The translations under genes were made by a program, and so were the position numbers. From contig JXTB01000549.1 in assembly GCA_002914805.1 (NCBI GenBank), forward strand, positions 1 through 64,000: 64,000 nucleotides of DNA. The letters are read 5' to 3'. This DNA is from Parasponia andersonii (Eukaryota; Streptophyta; Magnoliopsida; Rosales; Cannabaceae). Under the pieces are notes generated by a model that saw only the letters and a program-made list of their open reading frames with translations, was not told where the DNA came from and did no database searches. Shown in pieces: positions 50,729 to 63,616 of the stretch; position 1 is the first letter of the stretch; each line of letters begins with the position of its first letter.

Positions 50729-53635
50729 ATGGCTGAGGAAGACATCTATACAAAGGATGGAACTACTGATTTTCGAAGCCGGCCTGCTATCAAGAAGGAA
50801 ACCGGAACCTGGAAAGCATGTCCTTTCATTCTTGGTATACAGGCTTTTTACATACTAAATTATGCTTAATTCTCTTCTCCAACATTAGTTAAACAAGCGA
50901 ATTATGTTGTAGGGTCATGAATATTTTTGAACCACAAGATTTTCATCAAGTTTATAGTATGTCAGTATAAATATGATTTTTACTTAATCCAACATTTAGA
51001 GAAATGCACTATAAGTTTGTCCTCAACGAGTATTTTTTGAATTTCAGGAAATGAATGCTGTGAGAGATTAGCTTATTATGGAATGAGCACAAACCTGGTT
51101 AATTATCTAAAATGTCGATTAAATCAGCGAAATGTTGTTGCTGTTAATAATGTCGCAAATTGGTCGGGCACATGTTATGTCACGCCACTGCTTGGAGCAT
51201 TTCTAGCTGATGCCTACCTTGGAAGATATTGGACCATTGCATCCTTCTCTATCATCTACGTTTTTGTAAGTATAAAAGTTATAACATGACCAATATAAGT
51301 TTATTCTTTCCTAGAGCATATAATCAAGACGAAAGCGTAATTGAGTTGTGTTTCAGGGAATGACATTATTGACACTATCAGCTTCTATCCAAGGACTCAA
51401 ACCATCTTGTGATGATGAACACAATGTCTGCAATCCTAAAGGGTCACAAACCGCAGTCTTCTTTTTAGGACTTTACCTTATAGCTCTAGGAACTGGTGGA
51501 ATCAAGCCTTGCGTTTCATCCTTTGGTGCAGACCAATTCGATGATTTTGATGAGGCAGAGAAGAAGAACAAGAGCTCTTTCTTCAACTGGTTCTACTTCT
51601 CAATCAACATAGGAGCACTTGTTGCTTCTTCAGTGCTTGTTTGGATACAGACGAATGTTGGATGGAGCTGGGGTTTCGGTATCCCTGCTGCAGCTATGGC
51701 GATCGCTGTGATGAGTTTCTTTTCAGGTACAAGGTTGTATAGGAATCAGAGGCCTGGTGGGAGTCCGTTGACTCGGATATGCCAGGTGATAGTGGCTTCA
51801 TTGAGGAAGTTCAGAGTTGAAGTGCCTAAGGATAAGTCTCTTTTGTATGAGACTACAGATGAGGAATCTGTAATTAAAGGAAGCCGGAAACTTGATCATA
51901 CAAACCAGTTGAGGTAAATTTTGAGCTTTCATGGTACAGAATAAGCTCCATCGGTAGCATCTGCAGACTGCAATATTTGATCATATGCTCTGATCTATAC
52001 CGTTATATATACACTTTACAAACTCATATATCGTTCCAACATAGTCACATATTATATAACGTGACAGAGTATTTTTCTCACAAAGAAACTTAAACCTCAA
52101 TATGACAAGTTTTGATAAGCTAACACAATACTATTCAAACTGGCTCTAATTAGTGATTCTCAATTGATCAGTAACTCTACACATGCAGACATCTTTTATA
52201 TGTATTAACATCACAATTTATGCGTTATTGGAATGTACGAATCTACAAAAAGTAGTCAGTGTTTGGCATTTTTTCCAATTTGTAAAGATTAATTAATAGC
52301 TTTATGTACACTATGCAATGAACTTATTTGAGATTTTCCTTGATAGTTTTTTTGATAAGGCGGCTGTTGAGACTCAAACAGATGAGACCAAAGGTTCAGC
52401 GGTGAATGCATGGAGTTTATGCACCGTAACCCAAGTTGAGGAGCTCAAGTCCATAATAAGGCTGCTTCCCATATGGGCAACTGGCATAATCTTCTCTGCG
52501 GTCTACAGCCAAATGGGCACATTGTTTGTACTACAAGGGAACACTATGGACCTTCACATGGGCACCTCCTTCCAAATTCCCTCAGCTTCTCTCTCGCTTT
52601 TTGACACCATGAGCGTCATCTTCTGGGTCCCAATCTACGACAGTATCATCGTCCCGTTTGCGAAGAAAATCACCGGTCAAAAGAACGGCTTCACGCAACT
52701 TCAACGGATCGCGATTGGACTTGTCATTTCCATCCTCGCTATGTTCGTTGCAGGCAAGGATTTTAAGAACATATTGGTTCAATATAGTACATTTTTATTT
52801 CGAGATTAATGAAATGTCTAGTCAAATTTGACACAATTAGTGGATTTCAACTACTAACGGGCACAAGTCTCACAGTAAGATCGATGTGACACACGGGTCT
52901 CGCATATCAATGGACAAACTGTTCCTAACTAGTAAAATCTTTTAGATAGTTCAGAAAATGTTAAATAACTACTAATCAAGTATCAAACATTCAGAATTGG
53001 CAACACTCTTTCATTTAGTCTTTTTTTTGACACCCAAGTAGTAATATGTTACCACGAAGTAGCATGGAACTTGGTTGATCTCACTTTTTCTTTCATACGA
53101 TAAGTTCTTTCTAGTGTCACACGTATAATGATGCATTCCAGTAGTCCGGTGACCATATTTTTCGTCCTCATTTATTCTGATACAGATATTTTCATCCTAT
53201 ATTGCAGGGACACTAGAGCTTGTGAGGCTCCGGGAGGTGAAAAAACACAATTACTATGACCTCAAGTACATGCCCATGTCAGTATTTTGGCAAGTTCCTC
53301 AGTATTTCATCATAGGCTGTGCTGAAGTTTTCACCTTTATAGGGCAACTGGAGTTCTTCTATGAGCAAGCTCCAGACGCCATGAGGAGTCTTTGTTCAGC
53401 ACTTTCACTCGCGACCAATGCACTGGGAAACTACCTGAGTACATTTCTGGTCAGTGTAGTGACTGACTTGAGTACCAGAAATGGGAAGCCTGGATGGATA
53501 CCGGACAACTTGAACCATGGTCATCTCGATTATTTCTTCTGGCTTTTGGGTGTGCTGAGTGTGCTCAATTTAGGAGTGTTTATTTTGGTGGCTAGGTGGT
53601 ATACATATAAGAGGCCAGTTGAATTGGCAAATTGA
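50729..53635 (+). CDS. NPF8.1/8.2-like: Proton-coupled peptide transporter, NPF8.1/8.2 (PTR1/PTR5) type, gene A, complete, five exons
   Basis: NPF8 proteins move di- and tripeptides into cells with protons, usually at the plasma membrane. Exons are 50729-50834, 51048-51265, 51357-51913, 52347-52753 and 53208-53635, giving 1716 bp and 571 residues with no break. The start [11 protein letters not shown] matches the N-terminus of the family. The proton-coupling ExxER motif is intact (ECCER, 38-42), as are FGADQFD (164-170), [12 protein letters not shown] (183-194) and a C-terminal half with [23 protein letters not shown]. The hydrophobic pattern fits twelve helices with a central loop. The first three introns are GT-AG, but the fourth (52754-53207) starts with GC (CAG|GCAAGG) and has no equivalent in gene B. 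The gene lies tail to tail with gene B, 809 bp away. PTR1-like and PTR5-like cannot be told apart here. Confidence 0.93.
52754..53207 (+). other. GC-AG intron in NPF gene A, absent from gene B
   Basis: The exon edge CAG|GCAAGG is the usual form of a GC donor, and the acceptor TATTGCAG|GG restores the frame to A-G-T-L-E-L-V-R-L, which lines up with the uninterrupted A-G-L-L-E-I-V-R-L of gene B. Reading on without splicing meets a stop at 52807-52809. Confidence 0.8.
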
Positions 53636-54444
53636 TGAGCAGTTCTACTGTGCTAATTTATGCATTATTCTATCCTGATTTTATAAATGGGCCTTTACCA
53701 GTGTTCGCCCCTGTATTTTTCACAGTTTGGCAATTTAACCTTTTTTTTTTAATTTTTTTAAATTTTTTTTGAGAATTAGATCCCTAAATTTGAAAACAGA
53801 GGCAATTACGTCCAATCCATTAGTGGCACACGCAGTTAAATGTTTGACTGGAATTGAGCACGTACAATTTTGTAAGGAACCGGTCAAAATTTCACTAGCA
53901 CTAATTTGTTTGGAGAAATATGTGCAGAAACTATAGGATTTTGGGAGAAAAAAGAATGTTAAAAACTCAAATTTCAAATTAATTCAAAACAAAATATATT
54001 AATTCATATTACTCTAATTAACCAAGATTAGCTGGAATTAATTTAAAATAAATTTGTAAAACAATACATAGAAAATGAATTATGACACATTACCTGATTA
54101 GGAAGAAATTCATCAACTCAAAAGATGAGAGGTCAAAATGTTAAATCATATGCAGAGGTATACTTTCTAGTTGCCTTGTTAAATTCTGCTTCTCCGTAAG
54201 TTTGAGACTAAAAACTAAAAAATGCTTGCTGCAAAAGTTGATAGAAAGTCATATTTAGCATTTTAATTACCAACCTTAAAAATATCAAAAAGATTCAATG
54301 CTCCCAGTAATATAAAGAGAAAAAACAACAACAGCCATAAAACCTGTATGTACAATATTTACCAATAAGTAGGTTTCATATCCCAACATAAGACCTTAAA
54401 AACGACAGTTAAGAAAACACAAACATAATTACTCGGGTTTCATC
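53636..54444. other. Spacer between the two convergent NPF genes
   Basis: This 809-bp AT-rich stretch should hold the 3' ends of both transcripts. Poly-T runs occur near 53740-53770. No gene was seen. Confidence 0.6.
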
Positions 54445-57239
54445 TCAGCCAGTTTGTACACTGGTACGTACTACTGTCTTCTTGTATGTGTACCACTTGG
54501 CAATCCAAAGATAAACCAAGAAGTTTATGAGACTCAGGATGGACAAGACCCAGTAGAAGTAGTCGAGGTGACCTCTGTTCAAGTTATCAGGAATCCAACC
54601 GAGTTTGCCATTCCTTGTAGTAACATTTGTCACAACAGTAACAAGCAGAGTGCTCAAGTAATTGCCTAATGCAATAGTTGTAAGAGAGAGAGCTGAACAC
54701 AAGCTTCTCATGGCATCTGGCGCCTGATCATAGAAGAACTCCAACTGCCCGATGAAAGTAAAGACTTCAGCACATCCGATGAGGAAATATTGTGGGATTT
54801 GCCAGAAAATCGACATGGGAATGTACTTGAGATCGTAATAGTTGTTCTTGTGAACGATGTTTAGACGAACAATCTCCAAAAGCCCAGCAGAGATCATGGA
54901 AAAGATGGATATGACAAAACCAATCCCCATTCTCTGTAGCTGAGTGAATCCTCGCTCTCGGCCAGTGAACTTCCTCACAAATGGGACTATGATCTTGTCA
55001 TAGAGAGGAGCCCAGAGGAGGACACTGACAGTGTCAAAGAGGGAAAGAGATGCAGATGGAATTTCAAAGTGAGGCCCCATGTGTTGGTCCATTGTGTTTC
55101 CTTGCAAAACAAACATGGTGCTCATTTGGCTGTAGACTGCGGCAAAGACTATTCCAGATGCCCAAATAGGAAGTAAACGAATAATGGCCTTCAGCTCCTC
55201 AACTTGAGTAACAGTGCAGAGTCTCCACGGGTTTGCCACTCCGCCCTTTATGTCGTCATTGTCAGTCTGCACAGCCGACTTATCAAAGAAACTGCAATTT
55301 TTTTTTTTTTTTTATATAAAATAACATTGATAAGAAATGTAATCAATCATCAATTTAAAGATTGTATCAAACTGATAGTTCCAGCAGAGCAACACAAAGT
55401 GAACGAATTTTCGTTGGCCATGCAATGATTTGTGTACTTACTAAGGCAATTAAATAGGTAGTCTAGTCAATAGAAAATGACATTATATTTGTAAATTCCC
55501 CTCTATAACAGAGGACTCCCTAAAATAATAGGTAGTCTAGGCCAGAGGATACCCTCCATTTAAGTCATTTACGTTATTTTTCATATGAAATAACTATAAC
55601 AAGCCAAATACTACGTATTTGACTTTTTGAACTCTCTTCTTCTACATTTAACCACCAACCTTTCTTTCTCACTAAGCACTTGCCATCCAACTCTTTTAGT
55701 CCAGTTAACAAAGGTGTTCCTAAAATTAACACTTTCAAGCATTCAAGTAATTCTGATGTTAACTTGAATAATGCCATTCACCATTAATTTTAGTACTTTC
55801 ACTGAACATGAAAATGTCAATGCACTAAACAAATTATCAGAGCAGATGATTAAGAAACCTCAAAAGAAGAATTGTACGAGTGATAAAGTTGAATCAATAA
55901 GATTAACAAGACTCATCGCTTTTGATATACTGACCTTAACTTGTCTGTGTGTTCAAGCTTGCGGCTCCCTTGGATATTGCATTCCTCATCAGCAGTCTCA
56001 TAAAGAAAGGACTTATCTTCAGGAACCTTTACATTGAATTTCCGAAAGGATGCAACAATAACTTGAGAAATCCTTGTAAGGGGACTTCCTCCGGGTTTTT
56101 GAAGACGGTACATTCGGCTGCCTGAGAAGAAAAACACAACTGCAATGGCCATAGCTACAGCAGGGACTCCGAAGCCCCAGCCCCAACCTACATTCATTTG
56201 GATCCAAACTAAAATTGACGAAGCAACTAGTGCTCCAACATTGATAGAGAAATAAAACCAATTAAAGAAAGAACTCTTCTCTTTCCTCTCAGTCTCATCA
56301 GTATCATCAAATTGGTCTGCACCAAAAGATGAAACACAAGGCTTGATTCCACCAGTACCAAACGCAATCATATACAAGGCAAAAAAGGCAAAAGAACGTT
56401 GCGATGCTTTTGACTGGCAACCAGCACTGTTACATGATGGTTTTAGTCCAGGAACAGAAGCAGAAAGTGTTAAGAAAGTCACCCCCTGAAGGAAAAATTC
56501 AACTCTCAGTCAGTATAGTAGACAAAAATATGCATCAAGCATGGATATCGACATTGATTTGATGTCTTAAACCAAGTACAACCCTTGTGGATGTAAACCA
56601 GGGAAAAAAAATGAAACTAGAAGAAAGAAATTTCAATATGGAGTCAGAGAACGGAACGAAGATTAAGAATGAAACACAATTGATCGGAACATGTTATTGA
56701 TACATCCAAGGAAAGCATTCATGACATAAAGAGATGAAAATTGGCTTTGATAAGAAACTTACAACGACATAAATAATTGAGAAAAGGGCAATTGTCCAAA
56801 ACCTTCCCAAGTACGCATCAGCAAGGAAGGCACCGATTAATGGTGTGGCGTAACAGGTTCCGGACCAATTTGTGACACTATTTGCTGCTGCAGCATTTCC
56901 CAGGTTCAGACGATCTTGAAGATAATTCACAAGATTGGTACCCAACCCATAGTAAGCCAACCTTTCAGAGCATTCAGTTCCTGCAAAAAGAAACATTTAG
57001 AGTAACCATTAAGTAGACTACAAAATGCTATATCTTGGAGGAAATTTTAAGGGAGAAAATCTTAGAACCATATCAAGAATGGATGTACTGGTAACAATAT
57101 TAAATGAAAAGAAAAAATAGTTAAAAACCATACCAAGAATGAAACGGCATGCTCTCCAATTCCCGGTCTTCTTCTTATTAGCAGGTTTTTTCTTGATGTC
57201 CAGGGTTCCATCCTGAGTGTAGATGTCCTCTTCTTCCAT
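54445..57239 (-). CDS. NPF8.1/8.2-like: Proton-coupled peptide transporter, NPF8.1/8.2 (PTR1/PTR5) type, gene B, complete, four exons
   Basis: This has the same role as gene A. Exons on the - strand are 57239-57134 (106 bp), 56980-56763 (218 bp), 56485-55935 (551 bp) and 55291-54445 (847 bp), giving 1722 bp and 573 residues with all-GT-AG introns and no break. The first two exons have exactly the lengths of gene A's. The start [19 protein letters not shown] closely follows Arabidopsis PTR1. The ExxER motif is ECSER (38-42), and [20 protein letters not shown] and [23 protein letters not shown] are present. The last exon is undivided where gene A has its fourth intron. A SINE sits about 270 bp upstream of the start codon. 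Gene B looks closer than gene A to Arabidopsis PTR1 in the N-terminal part. Confidence 0.94.
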
Positions 57240-57505
57240 GGTTTTCTTCAAGTTGTGCTATCTGACAGGCCCTTCCTTTTTGGCTCAAGTATTTTTCTGA
57301 AAAGATACCAACAATATTATCATGCCAATACTTGGAATTTACTGATTATAAGCACAACCCCAGAACCACAATGCCATCATTAGGATACTATTATGAAAGT
57401 AACACAACGGTCCAGGACACGTTTGATACATTTGCTAGTGCTTTAGGGTAGTTGAAAGGTGGAAGTAAATAGAAAAATATTGCAAAAAGTACTTGGTCAT
57501 TATAA

Positions 57506-57638
57506 TTTTTTTTTTTAAATGAAAAAAAGGGTCAAGGTGGCACCGTCACTCTCCTAGATAGGGACTCAAACCCTGGATCTCTGCCTCAGTCATAGCCCAA
57601 GGAGTGAGTTGCAACCACTCCGACCAGCCTCTTGGGTT
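57506..57638 (-). mobile_element. tRNA-derived SINE with target-site duplication
   Basis: On the - strand it starts AACCCAAGAGGCTGGTCGGA, carrying an A-box-like GGTCGGAGTGG, then a B-box-like GGTTTGAGTCCC (57573-57562 region), and ends in an A-run of 11. The flanks are a 14-bp target duplication: CTTGGTCATTATAA (57492-57505) and CTTGGTTGTTATAA (57639-57652), two differences. The total length of about 133 bp is normal for short plant SINEs. The family name is not known to me. Confidence 0.8.
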
Positions 57639-57652
57639 CTTGGTTGTTATAA

Positions 57653-59100
57653 ATAAACTACGGAATTTATAGTCTGAAAATAGTTATCTAAACAAGCACA
57701 CGATTGTGTAACAGAACACAATATCATATGTTGTGGTACTCAACATCATAGACCATTCCCACAACATTTTAGCAGTATTAATCATCCCAAATTAATAAAA
57801 TCATCATATAATTCACGCAGCATGATATTAGCAGACTTAATCCTCAAAAGTAAGAAAAGAGCCTCAAAAAGTGAATATTACACCAGAAAAGAGCAAACCT
57901 CACACACAAAAGAATTTATAAAGAAAAAGGAGCAACCCTCACTATATTATTATCAAAGATTCTTTGAAAGAAGATCAAAATTAAAATCCAGTGATGCGTT
58001 TATAATGGTTGATGGGTTTGACTCGGAGCAATTTGGACAGCCAAAAATAAACAAAGGTACTATTTTATTCCTATGATTTCAACTTGTTCACACTTCATTG
58101 TACCCAAAATCTACACAGTATTTTCAGATTAGACATTCAGATGTCTTCAACACCAACATAAAATTGATAATCTTAAACCCAATTTTTTTTTTAAAAAAAA
58201 AAATAGCTGCATCAATACTAAGCAATGAATTTCCATATATAATCAAACTCTCCACCTGAAAAAGCGGGTTGATCACTTTTTTTTTGTCACGTTTATTTCT
58301 TATTCACATTATCTTGTATTAGAGGGAGAAAAAAAAAAACTCAAAGATTGCTATCAAGATTTTTTTTTTAACAGGGAGAAAAAAAAAGTAAAAAACATGT
58401 TTTTAGGTACATTATTATACTGAAAAAAAAAAAAAAAAAAACCCTGCGGTTCTTTCAAAAGCACACATTAGGAGACTGACCTGAACTTGGACGCAAAACA
58501 CTCCAAAAGCAGAGTCAAAACATCTGCGAATAAGAAAGAAAAAGGAATATAAAGACTATGCAATATGCATGCAAGAAGTGTAAAAACTAAACCAGGAATG
58601 TCAGAAAAGAAAATAGTTATAGGTGAGTTCCAAAAGACAAATATTAAAGGCTGCTTTCATGGGGATTAGATACCAAAATTAAATAGCAATGCGAACCGGC
58701 CGGAGTCAAAAGATATACCAATTCAATTAGGAGACTATATCGTATGTGTTCAACCTTATATACGCTGTACGCAATGCCTAAACATATAATCACATATGTA
58801 TCTAACATTATTCTAAAAAACAAAATGTATCTAACCATATTTTCTTAGGAATATACACTTCACTTACTAAGATTATAAACATAAAAGGGAATATGTTCTC
58901 CTTTTTTTTCGAACCATTATCTCTCTCTCTTCTTTTTTTTTCCCTCTCTTTTTGTTTGTTTTTTTTAGCTCCTTTATTGATTTACTAGTCCTTATACTCC
59001 ATTTGGTATAAATACAGTATACAAGTCATTACCCTTAATTTATAGTTCAGTTCAATGAATTATAACATTAATATTAAATTAAATACAATATTATATAACA

Positions 59101-59149
<49 letters not shown>

Positions 59150-59314
59150 CAACCAACTATAGTATAGAAAAATAATAATAGGACAAATCAGATAATAAAA
59201 AAAATAAGAGTTAAATTAGAAATTTTTTAAAAATTTTAAAAATAAAATACAGATCAACGAATCCATAGTAATTTTTTTTAATTTTTCTTTGTTTGGGGCT
59301 TTATATATATATAT
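57653..59314. other. AT-rich spacer, no gene seen
   Basis: Several poly-A/T runs, pyrimidine-rich tracts (58899-58975) and a (TA)n microsatellite at about 59105-59157 are present. It may hold the 5' leader of NPF gene B, but no exon could be fixed. Confidence 0.5.
59105..59157. repeat. (TA)n microsatellite, about 26 units
   Basis: This is an almost uninterrupted TA run. It is empty of the MITE that occupies similar runs elsewhere in the window. Confidence 0.9.
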
Positions 59315-59543
59315 GGGCACCAATCTAGTAGGTATTTTTTTTTTTACTTATATATAGGTATCAATTTAGCCAATAAAAATTTTACATGCACATTTTTTTA
59401 TTGTAAAAAGTAAGAGAGAGAAAAAGCATTAATGATATACGTATTTTCATGCACTTCATTATAGTCATTGGATCACCATCCCAACGGCTAAAAAAAAATA
59501 TATATCCTTAGGTAAAAAAAAAATACCTATTGGATTGGCAACC
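59315..59543 (+). mobile_element. MITE, TA-microsatellite-associated family, copy C (clearest ends)
   Basis: The ends are GGGCACCAATCTAGTAGGTA and TACCTATTGGATTGGCAACC, an imperfect inverted repeat of about 20 bp, each followed inward by poly-T or poly-A. TA repeats lie directly outside on both sides. The interior matches copies A, B, D and E. This copy defines the family ends used here. Confidence 0.8.
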
Positions 59544-59849
59544 TCTATATATATATATATATATATAGATTCCTTTCCATATTTGAGGTTAGTTTTTGTT
59601 TGTTTTTTCTTTGGAAAGTAATAATATTTATACATATAAGTAATATTAGCAAAATCTGACCATTTTGGCTAATTGTTTTTATATTTGGAAAAAATGAAAA
59701 GAAAATCTTTATTTCTGGCCAAATCAAATGTACTGATTTTTTTTCTCAAAAAAAAAAATGCTTAATATCTTCTTCTATTTATTATTATTGATTTTTTGAA
59801 AAAAAAAATAACAAACAAAAAAAATTTCTAATAATTGTACGAGAAAGTT

Positions 59850-60262
59850 TCATAAATACACATTTTTAAAACTATACCCATAAATATCTGATTTATTTTT
59901 ATTTTATAAATACCCATTTTTATAACTATTTTTGGAAAAAAAAATATAAACTACCCGTGTTTTATACTTAAAATGTATACTACCATAAAAATTGTACTAA
60001 AAATTGGCACACAATTCAAAAAAATGGCATAAGTCAAATTTATAATAAAAAATATAAACACAGTAAATATTTACATTATAAATGTGGACCGTTCATATTT
60101 TATATATAAAATATATATCTCATAGGTAAAAGTTTACATTATAAATATATAATATTTATATTTTGCACATTAAATGTATAACATAAGAATGGGAACTTTT
60201 GAAAAAAAAAATTAAAAATGAGTATTTATAAAAGTAAAATATAAAAATAGGTATTACGTGTA
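59850..60262. mobile_element. Foldback, MITE-like AT-rich element
   Basis: The left part (about 59880-59945, TTTATAAATACCCATTTTTATA) is complementary, with mismatches, to the right part (about 60205-60262, AATGAGTATTTATAAAAGTA). No coding content is present. The ends are not sharp and the class is unknown. Confidence 0.4.
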
Positions 60263-60305
60263 ATTTGGAATGCAACAACCGTTATTTACATAGGTTGTAC
60301 TTATC

Positions 60306-61163
60306 CACGGACAGAGCCAGCTTGCTTTCAGTCCCCCCTCAATTTTTATTTTATTTTTATATATTCATTAAGTTTATTAAAATTTTTAATCTAACTCTTA
60401 AAAAAGTTTGAAAAATAAAATTAAGCCCCCTAAAAATTTTAAAAATACAATAAAATCTCATAAACCTACAATTAAAAGTTTGTTGCATTAGTTAATGAAA
60501 AAAAAGTTCAACCCCATTTCGGAATTAACATAGCTCATTATTTCATTTTAATTGATTTCAAATAAATTCAATAAAGAAAATATATACTTTTCAAACTTGC
60601 TTCTTTGTATTGTGTAATTGTGTCCATGTGATATATTTTTAGCTTTTGACAAGAAAAAATCAACTCATTTTACTGAGTAGTATCCAAAAATCTTTTCTAC
60701 TATAAAACTCATGAAATTTGATCATCAACTTGAAATATATATATATATATAATATGTGTTCTAGTGAGAAATTTAATGGATTAAAAAATATTAGTGATCT
60801 TGCATAAAAAATGGTTGAGGTAATAAGGCATAATATTTAGCCTCTCATTTATCGACTCGTGGTATTGGTATTAATTTTACTAATTGTTATTGCTAATATG
60901 TTGATGATATTCTATTCTATGAATTTTCTGAAGAATCGGCTAAGTAATAAAATGTGTAATTAATTAATAAATGATAATTTATTTATTTACATTAAAAAAA
61001 GATATATTTAATGATATTGGTAATAAAGCTAGCTTATTGCAAAATACTTTTAAGGAATAAAAACGCATCAAGTAAATTATAATATTTATTATTTTTTTTT
61101 AATTATTTTTTGAATTATAATTATGACTCAGCCCCACTAGTAAAAAAATTTGCTCCGTCCCTG
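60306..61163 (+). mobile_element. hAT-superfamily DNA transposon remnant
   Basis: The ends CACGGACAGAGCCA (60306-60319) and TTTGCTCCGTCCCTG (61149-61163) are inverted repeats matching at about 11 of 14 positions and have the CAGGGNCGGAG form seen in hAT elements. The outside 8-mers TACTTATC and TACCAACC agree at five positions, as for an old 8-bp duplication. Inside, 60841-61008 on the + strand reads like the C-terminal hAT dimerisation domain of plant TTF-type transposases (YRLVVLVLILLIVIANM..., NFLKNRLSNKM, LINDNLFIYI). It is interrupted by a stop at 60961, with another stop ending it at 61009. The rest of the transposase is missing, so the copy cannot move itself. Confidence 0.65.
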
Positions 61164-61410
61164 TACCAACCACAGCCATTATTTTAAATTACGATATTTT
61201 TAGGAGTTTTTTTCAATAAAAAATAAAAATTTGACGTCTTCAAAATGTCATTTTATTAAATATTCATAAAAAAAAAAAGTTATTTAGATCCAAATTACTC
61301 ATGTACATGTCCGTTCCCTTTTTGTAAGAAGATGTTAAAGGAAAGAATAAACAATTAAATATTTGAAGGCATATCATATAGAAGAAAATCAAAATAAATC
61401 AAGGGAGATC

Positions 61411-63616
61411 TGCCAACAATAAAGAATATTGATTCCTGTTATCTTTTCTAATTATACTGTATATATCTTTAGTTGACTTGGCTTGATTTACTCTAACAGT
61501 TACATGAGGTCTATGTATATTTTTACATATATTGCTGTAATAGTAATTATGAATATATAGAGAAAGATATTGATCAATACTATTATTCAAAATTCTAATG
61601 AGTCTCATTTCTTTATATGGTATCAGGGCTTTTCTTAGACCTACTGTAATTTTTTTATATATTTTCCTCTTTCAATCATCTTTTGCTATGTCTATCAGCT
61701 CTTCTATCAGTCAATATCATATCCTTCCCTTAAACTCACTCAAATCAACTACATGCTATGGGAGACACAAATACTTGGTCTTATTAAGAGCCAAGATATA
61801 GGAGGCTTCCTAGATGGAAGTTATCAAAAACCATATGATGTTATCATTAAAACTCTAATGGAATCTGATGATTCTATACCTAGAAAGGAGTTTGTGACAA
61901 TCCACAATATATCTCATGGAGGAGATCGGATAGACTCCTTAATGGTTGGATAGTTTGAACATTGTCAGAATAGGTACTTGGACTTGTAGTTGGGCATGAT
62001 ACAATAGTAAAAGTCAATTTGGGGATCCCTTGCAGACTACTTTGCCCAAAACAAAAGAGACAGAGAGTTCATTCTCCAAAAATGCAGCTACATGATAAAA
62101 AGAATTACAAAACAGTTGACGAATACATCAGAGGCTTTAAAGAGATTAACGATGAGCTCGGAGCCATTGGAAGGCAGCTGCATGATCAAAGAAAAGGTCT
62201 TTGGCCTGCTGAAAAGTCTAGGTAAAGAATACGAGTATTTTGTTATCTCGATGATGAAACCTCCTATTACTCTATATAATACTATTATGAGTGTGCTACA
62301 AAGTCAAGAAAAATCTTGATAACCCTTCTGTTATTACTAATGAGTAGAAAGATATGCAGTCAGACCAGCGTATTCACCAACGTTGTCGGAGAAAAGAGTG
62401 ATGGTTTTGTGGTTAAAATGGTTCTCAACAAGAGCATTGAATTTGACAAAGACAGCTTGGAAGTCAAATTTTTGAATGAGAGGATAAAACCAAATGTATT
62501 TTGTGAAGTGATCTACAAAAATAAAATAGTATTTAAAATTGTCATAAGAGATAACATGGGGAAGTCCAAACATCAGAGAAGATAAGTTCAAGAGGTTTGG
62601 AAGAGTGTAATGTGGAGGTAGAAAATGGTAGCTTATGACTTTTATTACAATAGGAGGCATTGCACACAAAATCATTAGTCAAAGAAGAAGACAACTCTAA
62701 ATTATTAATGAAGACTAGACGTTTAAGAATAGGTAGGGCCAGATGACCAAGGCGATGATGCCACTTTGAAGGAGTGGCTTTGACACTGGAGAAGGCAAGA
62801 ATGGGAGGCGATTTGGTATGGAAGACCGGCCACTCATAGACGTCATCGTTCATCTGACCCTTGAAGAGAATTTCCCCCATGTTGAGAGATTTGGTAAGAA
62901 TTCAATTGAGACATTGTTAGACATGCAGAATTGAGAAATAGAGATGAGATTGCGGTTTATACCAGGTACACAAAGAACATTGTTAAGAGAAAAGGTAGTG
63001 GCTAGAGTAGTGAGAAAGGTAGAACCAGTATGAGTGATGTCAAGCCTTGTACCATCACCGATGAAGACATTGTCCTCTGGAGGGTTTGGCATATGTGTTG
63101 GCTAGAACAGTCCAGGCTTTGCAGGCTGTGTGGTAGGTAGTTGGGATTAGAACCCGAAGTACCATTCTGTGTAATTGTTGCAGGAGGGCATAGTTTAGAA
63201 CCGTCAATGTAGCCAGTGAGATCATCATATACACTAATGTACTGGTAATTTTGAATGTACAGATAAAAATATACAATTATTCAAAATTCCAATAAGTCTC
63301 ATATATATATATATATATATATATTTGCCAATTTAATAGTTATATTTTTTTTTTACCTATGGATAGATATTTTTTTTTTAACTTTTGGATCACCATATCC
63401 AAAAGTTATAATGAAGTGCATGAAAAGATGTGCATCATTAATACTCTTTCTCTTTTTTATTTTTTACAATAAAAAAATGTGCATGATAAATTTTCATTGG
63501 CCAAATTAATACCTATAGATAGGTATTTACAATAAAAAAATGTGCATGCTAAATTTTCATTGGCCAAATTAATACCTATGGATAGGTATTTACAATAAAA
63601 AAATGTGCATGCTAAN

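Noticed and set aside
52318-52809. A separate 163-codon gene spanning NPF exon 4
   Set aside because: It begins in intron 3 of NPF gene A and runs past the GC donor to a stop in intron 4. The conserved part is exon 4.
57237-57251. A start four codons upstream of the NPF gene B start
   Set aside because: The upstream codon is TTG, not ATG, and the family N-terminus begins at MEEEDIY.
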